DNA from: Synechococcus sp. RSCCF101
GTDB lineage: Bacteria; Cyanobacteriota; Cyanobacteriia; PCC-6307; Cyanobiaceae
Reading direction: 5' to 3'
Assembly: GCF_008807075.1 (NCBI RefSeq)
Contig: NZ_CP035632.1
Coordinates: 2,480,001-2,544,000, forward strand
DNA length: 64,000 nucleotides
Shown: positions 9,423-18,556 of the stretch, one piece after another
How positions within the stretch are numbered: position 1 is the first letter of the stretch
Layout of the letters: every line of letters starts with the position of its first letter
Made by a program: the position numbers and the translations under genes
The notes under the pieces: model-generated
What the model was told of the DNA's origin: nothing
The model's database searches: none
The model's input: only the letters and a program-made list of their open reading frames with translations

Positions 9423-10549
9423 CTTCGCCGGGCCGGTCCACCCCCTGCCGCAGCAGGGCGTTGATGAAGGCATCCAGCTCACCGTTCATCACCGCCTGCA
9501 CGTCGGTGGTTTCCTCGCTGGTGCGCAGATCCTTCACCATCTGGTAGGGGTGAAACACGTAGTTGCGGATCTGGTTGCCCCAGGCGGCCTCCACCATGTC
9601 GCCTCGGATGTCGGCGATTTCGGCGGCCCGCTGCTCCTGGGCGATCACCAGCAGCTTGGCCTTGAGCAGGGCCATCGCCTTCTCCTTGTTCTGGAGCTGG
9701 GACCGCTCCTGGGTGCAGCGCACCGCGAGACCGGTGGGGATGTGCAGGATCCGGACCGCCGTCTCTACCTTGTTGACGTTCTGCCCGCCGGCGCCGCCGG
9801 AGCGTGAGGTGGTCACCTCCAGATCCTTGTCGGGGATGTCGATGTCGACCTCCTCCTCCAGCATCGGCATCACCTCCACACCCGCGAAGCTGGTCTGACG
9901 CTTGTCGTTGGCGTTGAACGGCGAGATTCGCACCAGGCGGTGCGTGCCCTTTTCATTGCGCAGGTAGCCGTAGGCGTAGCGGCCCTCGATCTCGATCGTG
10001 GCGCTCTTGATGCCGGCCTCCTCCCCCTCGGAGAGCTCATCCACGCTCACCTTCATGCCGCGCCCCTCGGCCCAGCGGCTGTACATGCGCAGCAGCATCT
10101 GGGCCCAGTCCTGGGCGTCGGTGCCGCCGGCGCCGGCGTTGATGGTCAGCACGGCACCCTCCTTGTCGTGCGGGCCGCTGAGCAGACGTTCCAGTTCCCA
10201 GCGATCGAGCTCATTCCTCAGCCGGTCCAGACCCTGCTGTCCCTCGGCGAGCAGGTCGTCGTCGGGCTCGAGCTCCGCCAGCTCCAGGCCGGCGCGGGCG
10301 TCCTCCACCACGGCACGCCACTGACTCAGCTGCGAGAGCTGCGCCTTCACATCGTCGAGCTGACGCATCTGCCTCTGGGCCGCCTGCTGGTCGTTCCAGA
10401 AGTCCGGCTGGGAGGCCAGCTGTTCGAGATCCTGCTGGCGTGCGGTCAGAGCCGGTACGTCAAAGACAGTCCTGGGCATGGCCCAGGCGCTCGGTGAGCT
10501 CGGAGAGATCGCGTTTGAAGTCGGTGAGATCGAGCACCCTGCTGCCCAT
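9409..10549 (-). CDS. prfB: Peptide chain release factor 2 with programmed +1 frameshift
   Basis: RF2 terminates at UGA and UAA. The gene is split between two frames: 29 codons from ATG 10549 ([11 protein letters not shown]...) end at CTT TGA C (10465-10459). Reading then resumes +1 as GAC GTA CCG and continues to 9409. The joined product is about 379 aa. The SPF tripeptide (RISPFNAND) and the GGQ motif ([14 protein letters not shown]) are intact. The in-frame UGA makes synthesis self-limiting: high RF2 favours early stop. An annotation starting at the ATG near 10479 would have a wrong N terminus. Confidence 0.95.
10459..10465 (-). promoter_or_regulatory. prfB +1 frameshift site CTTTGAC
   Basis: The slippery site reads CTT TGA C on the minus strand; CTT is 10465-10463 and the stop is 10462-10460. 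This is the same heptamer as the known bacterial prfB site. A short purine stretch (CCAGGA) lies nine to ten bases upstream and could act as the internal Shine-Dalgarno stimulator. The peptide is [12 protein letters not shown] before the shift and [14 protein letters not shown] after it. Confidence 0.93.
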
Positions 10550-10641
10550 TCCGTTCAAGTGAAATGACCGTATCAGCCGCAGGCCGGCCGGCCATGGCCG
10601 GTAGGGTGCCGACCTGTTCCGGCCCTGATCGCTTCTCTCGT

Positions 10642-10905
10642 ATGTCCGCTCGCGTGGAGATCTACACCTGGCGCAGCTGTCCGTTCTGCATCCGCGCCAA
10701 GGGGCTGCTGGATCAGAAGGGGGTGGCTTACGAGGAGTACGCCATCGATGGAGACGAGGCGGCCCGGCAGGCCATGAGCGAGCGCGCTGACGGACGCCGC
10801 AGCGTGCCTCAGATCTTCATCGACGACCGGGGCATCGGCGGCTGTGACGATCTGCATGCCCTTGAGCGCAGCGGCCGTCTGGACCCCCTGCTCGCGGGAG
10901 CCTGA
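10642..10905 (+). CDS. grxC: Glutaredoxin 3 (GrxC)
   Basis: 87 aa dithiol glutaredoxin with the active site CPFC at residues 13-16 (RSCPFCIRAKGLL), the cis-proline segment RSVPQIFID and the glutathione-binding GGCDDLHAL. The ATG at 10642 gives the standard family N terminus; a frame from 10564 adds an unlike, serine/glycine-rich leader. The glutathione synthetase gene follows within 50 bases, so the pair forms a thiol-redox operon. Confidence 0.94.
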   Translation: MSARVEIYTWRSCPFCIRAKGLLDQKGVAYEEYAIDGDEAARQAMSERADGRRSVPQIFIDDRGIGGCDDLHALERSGRLDPLLAGA

Positions 10906-10953
10906 CCTCTGCCGGAGGGCATGCTCCATGATTCGGCGCTCTGCCGCGTGGTC

Positions 10954-11925
10954 ATGCGCCACCTTTTCCTGCTCGATCCGCTCGAGCGGTTGAACCCCGC
11001 CAAGGACACCAGCGTGGCCCTGATGCAGGCCGGCCAGAGGGCCGGCCTGCAGGTCTGGGTGGCGCAACCCTCAGATCTGTTCAGCCGCGGTGCCGGCTGC
11101 TCGGTGCATGCCCGTCCGGCGGATCTCCAGCCCATGCCCCTGGTGGAGGGGGCCTGGCAGGTGCCCGATCCGTGGGTCCGGCTGGGGGAACCGGAGGCTC
11201 TGGATCTCACCGCTTTCGGCAGTGTCTGGATGCGGAAGGATCCGCCTGTCAACGAGGCCTACCTGTACGCCACGCATCTGCTCGATCTGGCCGAACGGGC
11301 CGGCGTGCGCGTGATCAACCGCCCGTCCGCCCTGCGGGCCTGGAACGAGAAGGTGGGCTCACTGCGCTTTCACGGGCGGATGGCGCCATCGCTGATCGCC
11401 GCCGACGTGCCCACCCTCAAGGCCTTCGCGGACGAGCATGGCGAGGTGGTGCTCAAGCCGCTCGGTGGGCGGGCCGGCCAGGGGGTGGTGCGCACCTCAG
11501 CCAGCAGCCCCGGGCTGCGGGCGCTGCTGGAACTGGTGACACAGCAGCAGCAGCTCCCTGTGCTGATCCAGGCCTTCCTGCCGCAGGTGGCCGAAGGCGA
11601 CAAGCGCATCCTGCTGGTGAACGGTGAACCGCTGGGCGCGGTGAACCGCCGGCCGATGCAGGGGGAATTCCGCAGCAATCTCGCCCTGGGCGGCTCGCCG
11701 GAGGCCTGCGACCTCACCCCGGTGGAGCGGGAGCTGTGCGCTGAGCTCGCTCCGGCGTTTCAGGCCGAGGGGCTGTTCTTCGTCGGAATCGACGTGATCG
11801 GGGGCCGGCTCAGTGAGATCAATGTCACCAGCCCCACCGGCATCCGTGAGGTGGAACGGCTGGCCGCCCAGCCCCTGGCCGATCAGGTGATCGCTCGGCT
11901 GCTGACGGATCTCGGAGCCGGCTGA
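10954..11925 (+). CDS. gshB: Glutathione synthetase
   Basis: ATP-grasp ligase joining gamma-glutamylcysteine and glycine; about 323 aa. Family blocks are [19 protein letters not shown] at the N terminus, [17 protein letters not shown], the ATP-grasp segment [16 protein letters not shown] and C-terminal [15 protein letters not shown] place the start at ATG 10954 because homologues begin close to this point. An in-frame ATG at 10921 is possible, but GGAGGG lies only one or two bases before it. The 3' end overlaps menF, on the other strand, by 43 bases. Confidence 0.94.
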   Translation: MRHLFLLDPLERLNPAKDTSVALMQAGQRAGLQVWVAQPSDLFSRGAGCSVHARPADLQPMPLVEGAWQVPDPWVRLGEPEALDLTAFGSVWMRKDPPVNEAYLYATHLLDLAERAGVRVINRPSALRAWNEKVGSLRFHGRMAPSLIAADVPTLKAFADEHGEVVLKPLGGRAGQGVVRTSASSPGLRALLELVTQQQQLPVLIQAFLPQVAEGDKRILLVNGEPLGAVNRRPMQGEFRSNLALGGSPEACDLTPVERELCAELAPAFQAEGLFFVGIDVIGGRLSEINVTSPTGIREVERLAAQPLADQVIARLLTDLGAG

Positions 11926-13322
11926 GCCCCCTCATCGCCGCGGGTCAGGACGGCCAGCTTCATCGCCACCTCCTGCAGCTCCCGCTCCACCACCGACCCC
12001 CGCACCAGACCGGCCCCGGCGCAGAGCTCCAGTTGGTCCCCCCGGAGGTGGCCGCTGCGGATCGCCACCCGCAGTTCGGCGTCCCCTTCGCCATCGATCC
12101 AGCCGATCGGTGCGGCGTAATGCCCCCGCTCGAACGGTTCCAGCGTGCGCAGCCAGTCCATCGCGGCCCGCCGGGGCAGGCCCGCCACTGCCGGGGTGGG
12201 ATGCAGCACCTCCGCCAGACTCAGGGGGGATCGGCCGCTGATGGCGGCGGTGATCGGGGTGTGCAGGTGCACCAGCGATCCGTGGCGCGCCAGCCTTGGT
12301 CGGCGCGGGCAGCGGGGCTGCAACTGCTGCTGCCGCAGCAGATCGGTGATGGTGTCCACCACCAGGGCGTGCTCGCGACGGTCCTTCTCCGAGCGCAGCA
12401 GGGCCTCGCCCGGGTCACCCGCCCGGGCGGTGCCGGCCAGGGCGTCGCTGCGCAGCAGACCCTGGCGCACCGTGAGCAGGCGCTCCGGTGAGGCGCCGAA
12501 GAACGCATCGCCGCGGTGGCGCTGCCAGAGGAAGCGGCAGCTGCCGGCCTGCTGGCGCCGCAGTCGCTCCAGCAGGCCCAGCGGATGCAGGCCACCGGGA
12601 ATCGTCAGGCTGCGCCGCACCGCCAGCACCAGCTTGTGCAGTGAGCCGTCCTCCACCAGCTCCAGAGCGCGCTTCACCGCCTGCAGGTACTCCTGCTGCC
12701 AGAGCGCATCAGCGCCACCCAGGCGCTGGGGGGCCATGACCGAGGCCCTCTCCTCCCTGCTGCCGGCGACCTCCGGTCCGCCGGCCTCCAGCCGGGCCGC
12801 CATCTCCCAGAGTTCCTCGGCCAGGTGCCGGGCCGAACGCCGCCCGTCCAGAGGGCTCTGCAGCCGCAGCCAGCCGGCCCGACCCTGACGGCTCAGCTGC
12901 CAGCGCGGCAGCACCGCCTGCACGCCGGGCACCCCCTCGCCGGTCCCGGGCTCGGAGAAGAAGGCGAAGGCCAGCAGCACCCGCGGCCGGGCCTGCGGCG
13001 GCAGATCGGCCCGCTCCCAGCACAACCGGCCCAGGGCCAGATCGGCGAAGCGCTGGGCCAGCTCGAAGCGCCGCGGCCCGCTCAGCTCCAGATGCTGCAC
13101 GCGGCCCGCGGCCGCCAGGCTGAGTCCCGGAGCCCCATCCCAGAGCACCCGGAACGGCTCCTGCGGCGCCAGGCGGGGCAGCGCCGCCAGCGGGTCGAGA
13201 CCCTGCACCGGCAGCGCCAGGCTCAGCACCCGATCGCCGCTGGCGGCACGACTGCCCAGCAAGGCACGCTCGGCAGCGAGGGCACGTTGGAGCAGGTCCT
13301 GGAAGCTGGGGCCGGCCTGCAT
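11883..13322 (-). CDS. menF: Isochorismate synthase (menaquinone/phylloquinone type)
   Basis: 479 aa chorismate-binding enzyme making isochorismate, the first committed step to phylloquinone. C-terminal family motifs are intact: [32 protein letters not shown], the block around [22 protein letters not shown] and [19 protein letters not shown]. It is transcribed divergently from menA-menC-menE across a 66-base gap. The last residues lie in the overlap with gshB. The N-terminal half is more variable and leucine-rich. Confidence 0.93.
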   Translation of the reverse strand: MQAGPSFQDLLQRALAAERALLGSRAASGDRVLSLALPVQGLDPLAALPRLAPQEPFRVLWDGAPGLSLAAAGRVQHLELSGPRRFELAQRFADLALGRLCWERADLPPQARPRVLLAFAFFSEPGTGEGVPGVQAVLPRWQLSRQGRAGWLRLQSPLDGRRSARHLAEELWEMAARLEAGGPEVAGSREERASVMAPQRLGGADALWQQEYLQAVKRALELVEDGSLHKLVLAVRRSLTIPGGLHPLGLLERLRRQQAGSCRFLWQRHRGDAFFGASPERLLTVRQGLLRSDALAGTARAGDPGEALLRSEKDRREHALVVDTITDLLRQQQLQPRCPRRPRLARHGSLVHLHTPITAAISGRSPLSLAEVLHPTPAVAGLPRRAAMDWLRTLEPFERGHYAAPIGWIDGEGDAELRVAIRSGHLRGDQLELCAGAGLVRGSVVERELQEVAMKLAVLTRGDEGAQPAPRSVSSRAIT

Positions 13323-13388
13323 CCCTGGCGACGCCTGTGAAGCTGCTCAAATGTATGGGCCGTATCCCAGCGTGCGCGGCCCGGACCC

Positions 13389-14354
13389 ATGCCTGACCCC
13401 CAGGTCGTCGCAAGCCTTCACGAGAGCACCCCAACCCGTCGCCATCTCTGGTGGGCGGCGGTCAAGTGGCCGATGTATGCCGTGGCCGTGATGCCGGTGC
13501 TCCTGGCGGCCGGCTGGCGCTTCGGGGCCGGCCTGCCGGTGTCGAGGGTGCATCTGGCCGGATTCCTCCTGGCGGCCGTGCTGCTGCTGGCCTGGGAGAA
13601 CCTGGCCAACGACGTGTTCGATGCCCGCACCGGCGTCGACGGGGAGGCCAAGCCCCATTCCCTGGTGGCCCTCACCGGTGCTGCCGCCTCCGTGGCCCTC
13701 TGGTCGAACGCCTGCCTCCTGCTGGGCCTGGCCCTGATGCTGACGCTCGCCCTCACCAGTTCGCTGCAGGTGTTCTGGCTGGTGCTGGGCTGCTGCGGCC
13801 TCGGTTACCTCTATCAGGGCCCCCCGTTCCGGCTGGCCTATCGGGGCCTGGGAGAACCGCTCTGCTGGCTCGCCTTCGGGCCGCTGGCCACGGCGGCGGG
13901 CCTGATGGTGCTGGATCCGCAGGCTCACGGCACTGCGATCCCCTGGCGGCCGGCGCTGGAGCTGGGCAGCGGCCCGGCCCTGGCCACCAGCCTGGTGCTG
14001 TTCTGCTCCCACTTTCACCAGGTGGCGAGCGACGCCGCCCATGGCAAGCGCTCACCGGTGGTGCGTCTCGGAACCGGCCGGGCCGCGGCCCTGGTGCCCT
14101 GGTTCATCGCCCTCACCCTCGCCCTGGAGTGGGCTCCGGTGCTGGCGGGCCACTGGCCCCTCACCGCTCTGGCCACCGTTGTGGCGCTGCCGGCCGGCAG
14201 CGGCCTGATCCGGTTGCTGCGCCTGCATCACCGTCAGCCCGAGCGCATCACCGACAGCAAGTTTCTGGCCCTCCGCTTCCAGACCCTCAACGGGCTGGCC
14301 CTGAGCCTGGGCCTGGCGCTGGCCCCCTGGAGTCCCCAGCTGCTGCGGCCTTGA
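13389..14354 (+). CDS. menA: 1,4-dihydroxy-2-naphthoate prenyl(phytyl)transferase
   Basis: 321 aa UbiA-family membrane enzyme that attaches the phytyl chain to DHNA in phylloquinone synthesis. The first Asp-rich motif reads NLANDVFDARTGVDGE, with the N/DxxxD pattern for prenyl diphosphate and magnesium. YLYQGPPFRLAYRGLGE matches the second conserved loop. About eight or nine hydrophobic segments follow, as expected. It is the first gene of the plus-strand men run; its TGA overlaps the TTG start of menC. Confidence 0.94.
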   Translation: MPDPQVVASLHESTPTRRHLWWAAVKWPMYAVAVMPVLLAAGWRFGAGLPVSRVHLAGFLLAAVLLLAWENLANDVFDARTGVDGEAKPHSLVALTGAAASVALWSNACLLLGLALMLTLALTSSLQVFWLVLGCCGLGYLYQGPPFRLAYRGLGEPLCWLAFGPLATAAGLMVLDPQAHGTAIPWRPALELGSGPALATSLVLFCSHFHQVASDAAHGKRSPVVRLGTGRAAALVPWFIALTLALEWAPVLAGHWPLTALATVVALPAGSGLIRLLRLHHRQPERITDSKFLALRFQTLNGLALSLGLALAPWSPQLLRP

Positions 14355-15385
14355 GCGAGGACGCCCTGGAGCTGCAGTGGCGACCGTTTCGCTGGCCTCT
14401 GTCCCGACCGATGCGCACGGCCGGTGGTGTGTGGGCTCAGCGCCGCGGCTGGTTGCTGCGCGTGGCGTCAGGCGACGGTCGCCTGGGCTGGGGGGAGGCG
14501 GGCTGGCTGCTCGAGGCCGGAGCTCCCCTGCCACTCGCTCCGCCAGGTGATGGACGCTGCTCCCGCGAGGCGCTGGACCGCTGGCTGGCCGGTCGGGAGG
14601 GACCGCTGGCCTTTGCCCTCGGCGCGGCCCTGGCGGAGCTGGATGGTGAGGATCTGAGCGCCCCGGCGCCCGAGCGAGCGGGGCCGGTCGCTGCTTCCGC
14701 CGCGTTGCTGCCGGCCGGTGAGGCCATGCTGCCGGCGCTGCAGGAGTGGCTGGAGACGTTGCCCGCGGTCGATGTGTTCCCCTGGCCTCCCACCGTGAAA
14801 TGGAAGGTGGCGGCCGGCTCCGACAACCAGGAACGGCGGTTGCTGGAGCGGCTGCTGGCCTGCCTGCCGGCGCAGGCGCGCCTCCGCCTGGATGCCAACG
14901 GTGGCTGGGACCGGTCCACCGCCCACGCCTGGGCGGACCGCCTGATGGAGGAGCCCCGCCTCCAGTGGCTGGAGCAGCCACTGCCCGCCGGGGACCTGGC
15001 CGGGCTCGAGGCACTCGACCGAGTCCTGCCGGTGGCCCTGGATGAATCCCTGCAGGCCAGCCCAGGGTTGCGCTCCCGCTGGCGGGGCTGGCAGGTGCGG
15101 CGCCCCGCTCGGGAGGGAGATCCCAGACCCCTGCTGCAGGCGCTTCGAGGTGGCGCACCGCGGCTGATGCTGAGCACGGATCTGGAGACCGGCATCGGGC
15201 GCCGCTGGCTGCTCCATCTGGCCCGGAGGCAGGCCGAAGGCCCCACGCCCGCGGCACCCGGCCTGGCTCCCGGCTGGACACCGGATGGGGGAGGGCTCTT
15301 CGATGTCGATCCCGCCGGCGTCTGGCGCGCCGCCGGGCCCCCGTCCGGCGCGGGCCAGGCGCCGGCGGGGGAGGCCAAGACATGA
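14351..15385 (+). CDS. menC: o-Succinylbenzoate synthase
   Basis: Enolase-superfamily dehydratase, about 344 aa. The visible catalytic set is KWK (K150, K152) in TVKWKVAAG, D181 in RLDANGGW, E208 in WLEQPL and D231 in ALDES. The position where other MenC proteins have the second catalytic lysine before Pro appears to be Arg (R251 in QVRRPAREGD). A TTG start at 14351 overlaps the menA stop and precedes the conserved LELQWRPFRWPLSRP. Longer in-frame starts would run back through menA. The stop overlaps menE by four bases. Confidence 0.9.
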   Translation: MSEDALELQWRPFRWPLSRPMRTAGGVWAQRRGWLLRVASGDGRLGWGEAGWLLEAGAPLPLAPPGDGRCSREALDRWLAGREGPLAFALGAALAELDGEDLSAPAPERAGPVAASAALLPAGEAMLPALQEWLETLPAVDVFPWPPTVKWKVAAGSDNQERRLLERLLACLPAQARLRLDANGGWDRSTAHAWADRLMEEPRLQWLEQPLPAGDLAGLEALDRVLPVALDESLQASPGLRSRWRGWQVRRPAREGDPRPLLQALRGGAPRLMLSTDLETGIGRRWLLHLARRQAEGPTPAAPGLAPGWTPDGGGLFDVDPAGVWRAAGPPSGAGQAPAGEAKT

Positions 15386-16668
15386 GCGCCCTCAGAACCC
15401 TGATCGGCGACGCTCCCGGCTCGCCCGAACTCCCGATCGACCGGCTCCACGCGATCTGGGATCGGGGCGACTGGGCCGCGCTGGTGAGCCGGGCCCTGCT
15501 GCCGGAGTGGCGGCAGGCGGCCACTCCGCCCGGTCAGCTCGACCCCCTGCAGCGCCTGCCCGAGGGGCCGGGTGTCCCCGCGGGACCGGGAGTGGTGGTG
15601 GGCAGCGGCGGCAGCCGCGGTGCGCGCCGCTGGTGCCTGCAGCCCCTGCGGCATCTGGAGGGCTCCGCAGGCGCCACGGCCGCGTGGCTGCGGCTGCAGG
15701 GCCTGAATCCACGTGATGTCTGCCATCTCACGCCACTGCCGCTGCACCACCTGAGCGGTCTGATGCCCTGGGTGCGGGCCCGCTCCTGGGGAGCGCGTTG
15801 CGTGCGGGTGCCGCCGGCCCTGCTGCGGCAGCCCGACGCCCTGGCGGAAGGCCTCCCGGCCCTTCCCCCCGCCGATGACCGGCCGCGGCTGATCTCGCTG
15901 GTGCCCACCCAGCTGCAGTGGCTCCTGGCCGATCCGGCCGGGGTGCGCTGGCTGCAGGGCATGGCGGTGATCTGGGTCGGCGGGGCGGCGCTGCTGCCCG
16001 GGCAGGCCGAGGCCGCCCGCCGCCATGGGATGCGGTTGGCCCCCTGCTACGGCGCCACCGAAACGGCGGCGATGGTCTGCGCCCTGCCGCCCGAGCGCTT
16101 CCTGGCCGGTGCTCCGGGCTGCGGTGCGGCGCTCGCCGACGTGGCGTTGCGGCTGGCTCCCGGCACGGGGGCGATCGAGGTGGCCTGCGCGCGCCTCAGC
16201 CCCGGCTGGCTGCAGCAGGGTCGCTTCCATCGCCTGGCGGCCGGGGATGGCTGGTGGCGCAGCGGCGATTCCGGCCGTCTCGGCCCCGAGGGCCTTGAGG
16301 TGCTCGGACGGCTGGATGACGCCATCACCAGTGGTGGGGAGACCGTGTTCCCGGGTCGCGTCGACCAGCGCCTGCGCGAGCTGGCCGCCTGCGTAGCCCT
16401 GCCTCTCGCGGACCTGCTGCTGCTGCCGACCCCCGATCCGCTCTGGGGGACACAGCTGGTGGCGCTGGTTCGACCTGCCGATGGTTGCGGCGACTCCATT
16501 GCTCGACAGGCTCTGCTCGACGGACTCAGACACTTGAGTGAGCGCCTGCCGGCCGCGGAGCGACCCCGGCACTGGGCTCTGTGCCCGGAGCTGGCGCCCA
16601 GTGAGAGCGGCAAGTGGGAGCGCAGCCGCTGGCAGGGGTGGTGGCAACGCCATCGGCCGCCCCCCTGA
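15382..16668 (+). CDS. menE: o-Succinylbenzoate-CoA ligase
   Basis: 428 aa adenylate-forming enzyme activating OSB with CoA. It is shorter than typical MenE (about 450-490 aa). The P-loop is divergent: VVVGSGGSRGARRW replaces the usual STGTTGxPK. Later motifs are normal: PLHHLSGLMPW, YGATETAAMV, WWRSGDSGRL, LDDAITSGGETVFP and the C-terminal lysine motif ESGKWERSRW. ATGA overlap with menC supports one operon menA-menC-menE. Confidence 0.9.
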   Translation: MSALRTLIGDAPGSPELPIDRLHAIWDRGDWAALVSRALLPEWRQAATPPGQLDPLQRLPEGPGVPAGPGVVVGSGGSRGARRWCLQPLRHLEGSAGATAAWLRLQGLNPRDVCHLTPLPLHHLSGLMPWVRARSWGARCVRVPPALLRQPDALAEGLPALPPADDRPRLISLVPTQLQWLLADPAGVRWLQGMAVIWVGGAALLPGQAEAARRHGMRLAPCYGATETAAMVCALPPERFLAGAPGCGAALADVALRLAPGTGAIEVACARLSPGWLQQGRFHRLAAGDGWWRSGDSGRLGPEGLEVLGRLDDAITSGGETVFPGRVDQRLRELAACVALPLADLLLLPTPDPLWGTQLVALVRPADGCGDSIARQALLDGLRHLSERLPAAERPRHWALCPELAPSESGKWERSRWQGWWQRHRPPP

Positions 16669-16690
16669 AGGCCCATCGGGCGTTTCGGTG
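16669..16690 (+). terminator. Weak terminator-like hairpin after menE
   Basis: GCCC at 16671-16674 pairs with GGGC at 16678-16681 around a three-base loop, followed by GTTTC. The stem is short and the T-run is only three bases, so it is a weak candidate for the end of the menA-C-E transcript. Confidence 0.25.
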
Positions 16691-16798
16691 GTTGCTCGGT
16701 GTCGGGGCGGCAATCGAGAAGCTGGTTGTCGGTTCCCTGCCAGCCGGCGCCTGAACGGCTAGAACCCCACGGCAGCCGCTGCCTCGCCAGCACCCGCA

Positions 16799-17068
16799 AT
16801 GGACGCTTCAGAAATCAGCAACAAGAAACTCGCCGCGGGCCTGCTCGGCATCTTTCTCGGCTCGCTCGGCATCCACAAATTCGTTCTCGGCTACAAGAAC
16901 GCCGGCATCATCATGCTGGCGGTCACCATCGCCGGCGGTATCGTGACCTGCGGCATCGCCAGCGGCGTGATGGGTGTGATCGGCCTGATCGAGGGGGTGA
17001 TCTACCTGACCAAGAGCGATGCCGAATTCAACGAGCAGTACATCGAGGGCAGCAAGGCCTGGTTCTGA
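16799..17068 (+). CDS. TM2-domain membrane protein
   Basis: 89 aa with two membrane segments separated by a short polar stretch, and the TM2-domain signature LGIFLGSLGIHKFVLGYKN followed by GGIVTCGIASGVMGVIGLIEGVIYL. TM2 proteins are widespread small membrane proteins without a settled bacterial role. Start at ATG 16799 gives a family-typical N terminus. A 57-codon membrane ORF follows three bases after its stop. Confidence 0.88.
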   Translation: MDASEISNKKLAAGLLGIFLGSLGIHKFVLGYKNAGIIMLAVTIAGGIVTCGIASGVMGVIGLIEGVIYLTKSDAEFNEQYIEGSKAWF

Positions 17069-17071
17069 ACC

Positions 17072-17245
17072 ATGACCAGCCTGCCCCGCATCCCCACCGC
17101 CGTTCTGGCCCTCGCCGCTCTCGGAACGGCCGGGATGATGGCGGGGGTGCCCCATGACCGGTTTCACCCCCTGGCCACCCAGCTCAGCCTGCTGCCGCTG
17201 CAGCTCGGGGCCGTGATCTGGGCTCTGGGACGGTTGCGCCGCTGA
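17072..17245 (+). CDS. Small hydrophobic protein, 57 aa
   Basis: An open frame of 57 codons starting with ATG at 17072, three bases after the TM2 gene. The product begins MTSLPRIPTAVLALAALG and has two hydrophobic stretches (about residues 10-24 and 38-52) and a basic end (GRLRR). I do not recognise a family. The close spacing after the TM2 gene and its end exactly where the convergent SDR gene ends argue that it is real, but the evidence is limited. Confidence 0.5.
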   Translation: MTSLPRIPTAVLALAALGTAGMMAGVPHDRFHPLATQLSLLPLQLGAVIWALGRLRR

Positions 17246-17962
17246 TCAGCCGATCTCCAGCTGGCTGTTGAGCGCCAGCTCCTGGGGAATCGCCGCGTTG
17301 CCCAGCCGCAGCAGACCCGCCACCAGCTCGGCGATCTGGGCGGGCTGGATCATGCTGGTTGGATCGACCGGCACCCGGCTGGCCATGCTGGTGTTCACCC
17401 AGGCCGGGCAGATCGAGGTGACCCGGATGCCGGCCTCCCATCCTTCGTTGCGCATGGCCTGGCCGAGGGCCTGGAGCGCGAACTTGCTCACCGGGTAGGC
17501 CGCCATGGTGCCCTTCACCCGCTTGCCCGACATGGAGGAGAGGTTGATCACCCGGCCCTGACCATGGGCCAGCAGCTGGGGCCAGGCGGCCCGGGTCAGC
17601 CACCAAGGGCCGAGCACATTCACCTCGAAGCAGCGACGGATCTCCGCCTCGTCGCCTTCAGCGAACAGAAATGGCACCCGGCTCAGGATGCCGGCCACAT
17701 TCACCACCGTGTCCACTCCCCCGAAGCGATCCACGGCCCGGGCCACCCAGCGCTCGGCGGCATCCGGATCGGTGGCCTCGTAGGCGACCCGCTGCACCAG
17801 TGGGTCCTCGCCCAGGGGGGTGCCCGCCAGCGCCTCCGGCTCCCGGCAGCCGAGGCTCAGGCGGTGCTTCTCCTGCAGCAAGTGCTCGGCGATGGCCCGG
17901 CCGATGCCGCCGGTGGCCCCGCTGATCATCACGGTGCGGGGTGCTGCAGGCGTGGCGGTCAT
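17246..17962 (-). CDS. Short-chain dehydrogenase/reductase (SDR)
   Basis: 238 aa classical SDR. The cofactor motif is GATGGIGRAIAEHL, then NVAGI, and the catalytic Ser-Tyr-Lys set is visible in SSMSGKRVKGTMAAYPVSK. It should be an NAD(P)-dependent oxidoreductase; the substrate is unknown. ATG 17962 gives a normal N terminus; an in-frame extension to 18079 would lie in the thioesterase gene. It directly follows the DHNA-CoA thioesterase-like gene on the same strand (14-base gap). Confidence 0.88.
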   Translation of the reverse strand: MTATPAAPRTVMISGATGGIGRAIAEHLLQEKHRLSLGCREPEALAGTPLGEDPLVQRVAYEATDPDAAERWVARAVDRFGGVDTVVNVAGILSRVPFLFAEGDEAEIRRCFEVNVLGPWWLTRAAWPQLLAHGQGRVINLSSMSGKRVKGTMAAYPVSKFALQALGQAMRNEGWEAGIRVTSICPAWVNTSMASRVPVDPTSMIQPAQIAELVAGLLRLGNAAIPQELALNSQLEIG

Positions 17963-17975
17963 AACGGGGTCGGGT

Positions 17976-18458
17976 TCAGAGAGCTTGCACGCCCCGGCCG
18001 AGGCCGGAGGCCTCCAGCCAGCGGGCGATGGGGTCGGGCAGGGGGCAGCGCCGGCGCGAGGCCGCATCGATCGCCACATGCCGGCTCAGGGCCCTGGCCA
18101 GAGGGGGCACTCCCGCCGTCTCGGCGGCCTCGCCCCCTGATCCCTCTCGATGCAGCGTGTAGCCCACCTCGAAGGCGGTGGGATCCAGGCGCCGCGGTGT
18201 GAGCACGATCCGCAGCGGCTCGCCGCAGTGCACCGGGGCCAGGAAGTCGGCCTGGCAGTGGCTGATCGGCAGGGCCACGGCCAGAGGGCGGCCCGCTGTG
18301 GGAAAGATCGCGGCGGCCGGGATGCCGAAGCGTTCGAGACTCTCCTCATAGGCCTCGTGGCACCAGCGCAGCAGCTGGTGGAAGTGCATCACCCCCGCCC
18401 CATCGGTGTCGCCGAAGCGGGCGGTTCGCGGAAGGCTCAACCAGGGCCGCGGCTCCAT
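17976..18458 (-). CDS. menI: Hotdog-fold acyl-CoA thioesterase, probable DHNA-CoA hydrolase
   Basis: 160 aa of the 4-hydroxybenzoyl-CoA thioesterase family. The signature RFGDTDGAGVMHFHQLLRWC with the catalytic Asp, followed by HEAYEESLERFGI, matches the cyanobacterial DHNA-CoA hydrolases that free DHNA before MenA acts. The location 1.3 kb after menE fits, although the strand is opposite. The name menI rests on family resemblance plus neighbourhood; other CoA substrates are possible. Confidence 0.78.
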   Translation of the reverse strand: MEPRPWLSLPRTARFGDTDGAGVMHFHQLLRWCHEAYEESLERFGIPAAAIFPTAGRPLAVALPISHCQADFLAPVHCGEPLRIVLTPRRLDPTAFEVGYTLHREGSGGEAAETAGVPPLARALSRHVAIDAASRRRCPLPDPIARWLEASGLGRGVQAL

Positions 18459-18556
18459 GGGCGCATCCTGGCAGGGGCTGATTCCAGCAGCTGGGGGGTG
18501 CGTGGGCGCCGCGGGCCGCGGCCCCTACATTCCGGGCATTCCATTCCCCGGCTCCG

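Noticed and set aside
14437-16713. 758-codon open frame antisense to menC-menE
   Set aside because: Low-complexity Ser/Arg/Pro-rich product without motifs; it is a shadow of two well-supported genes.
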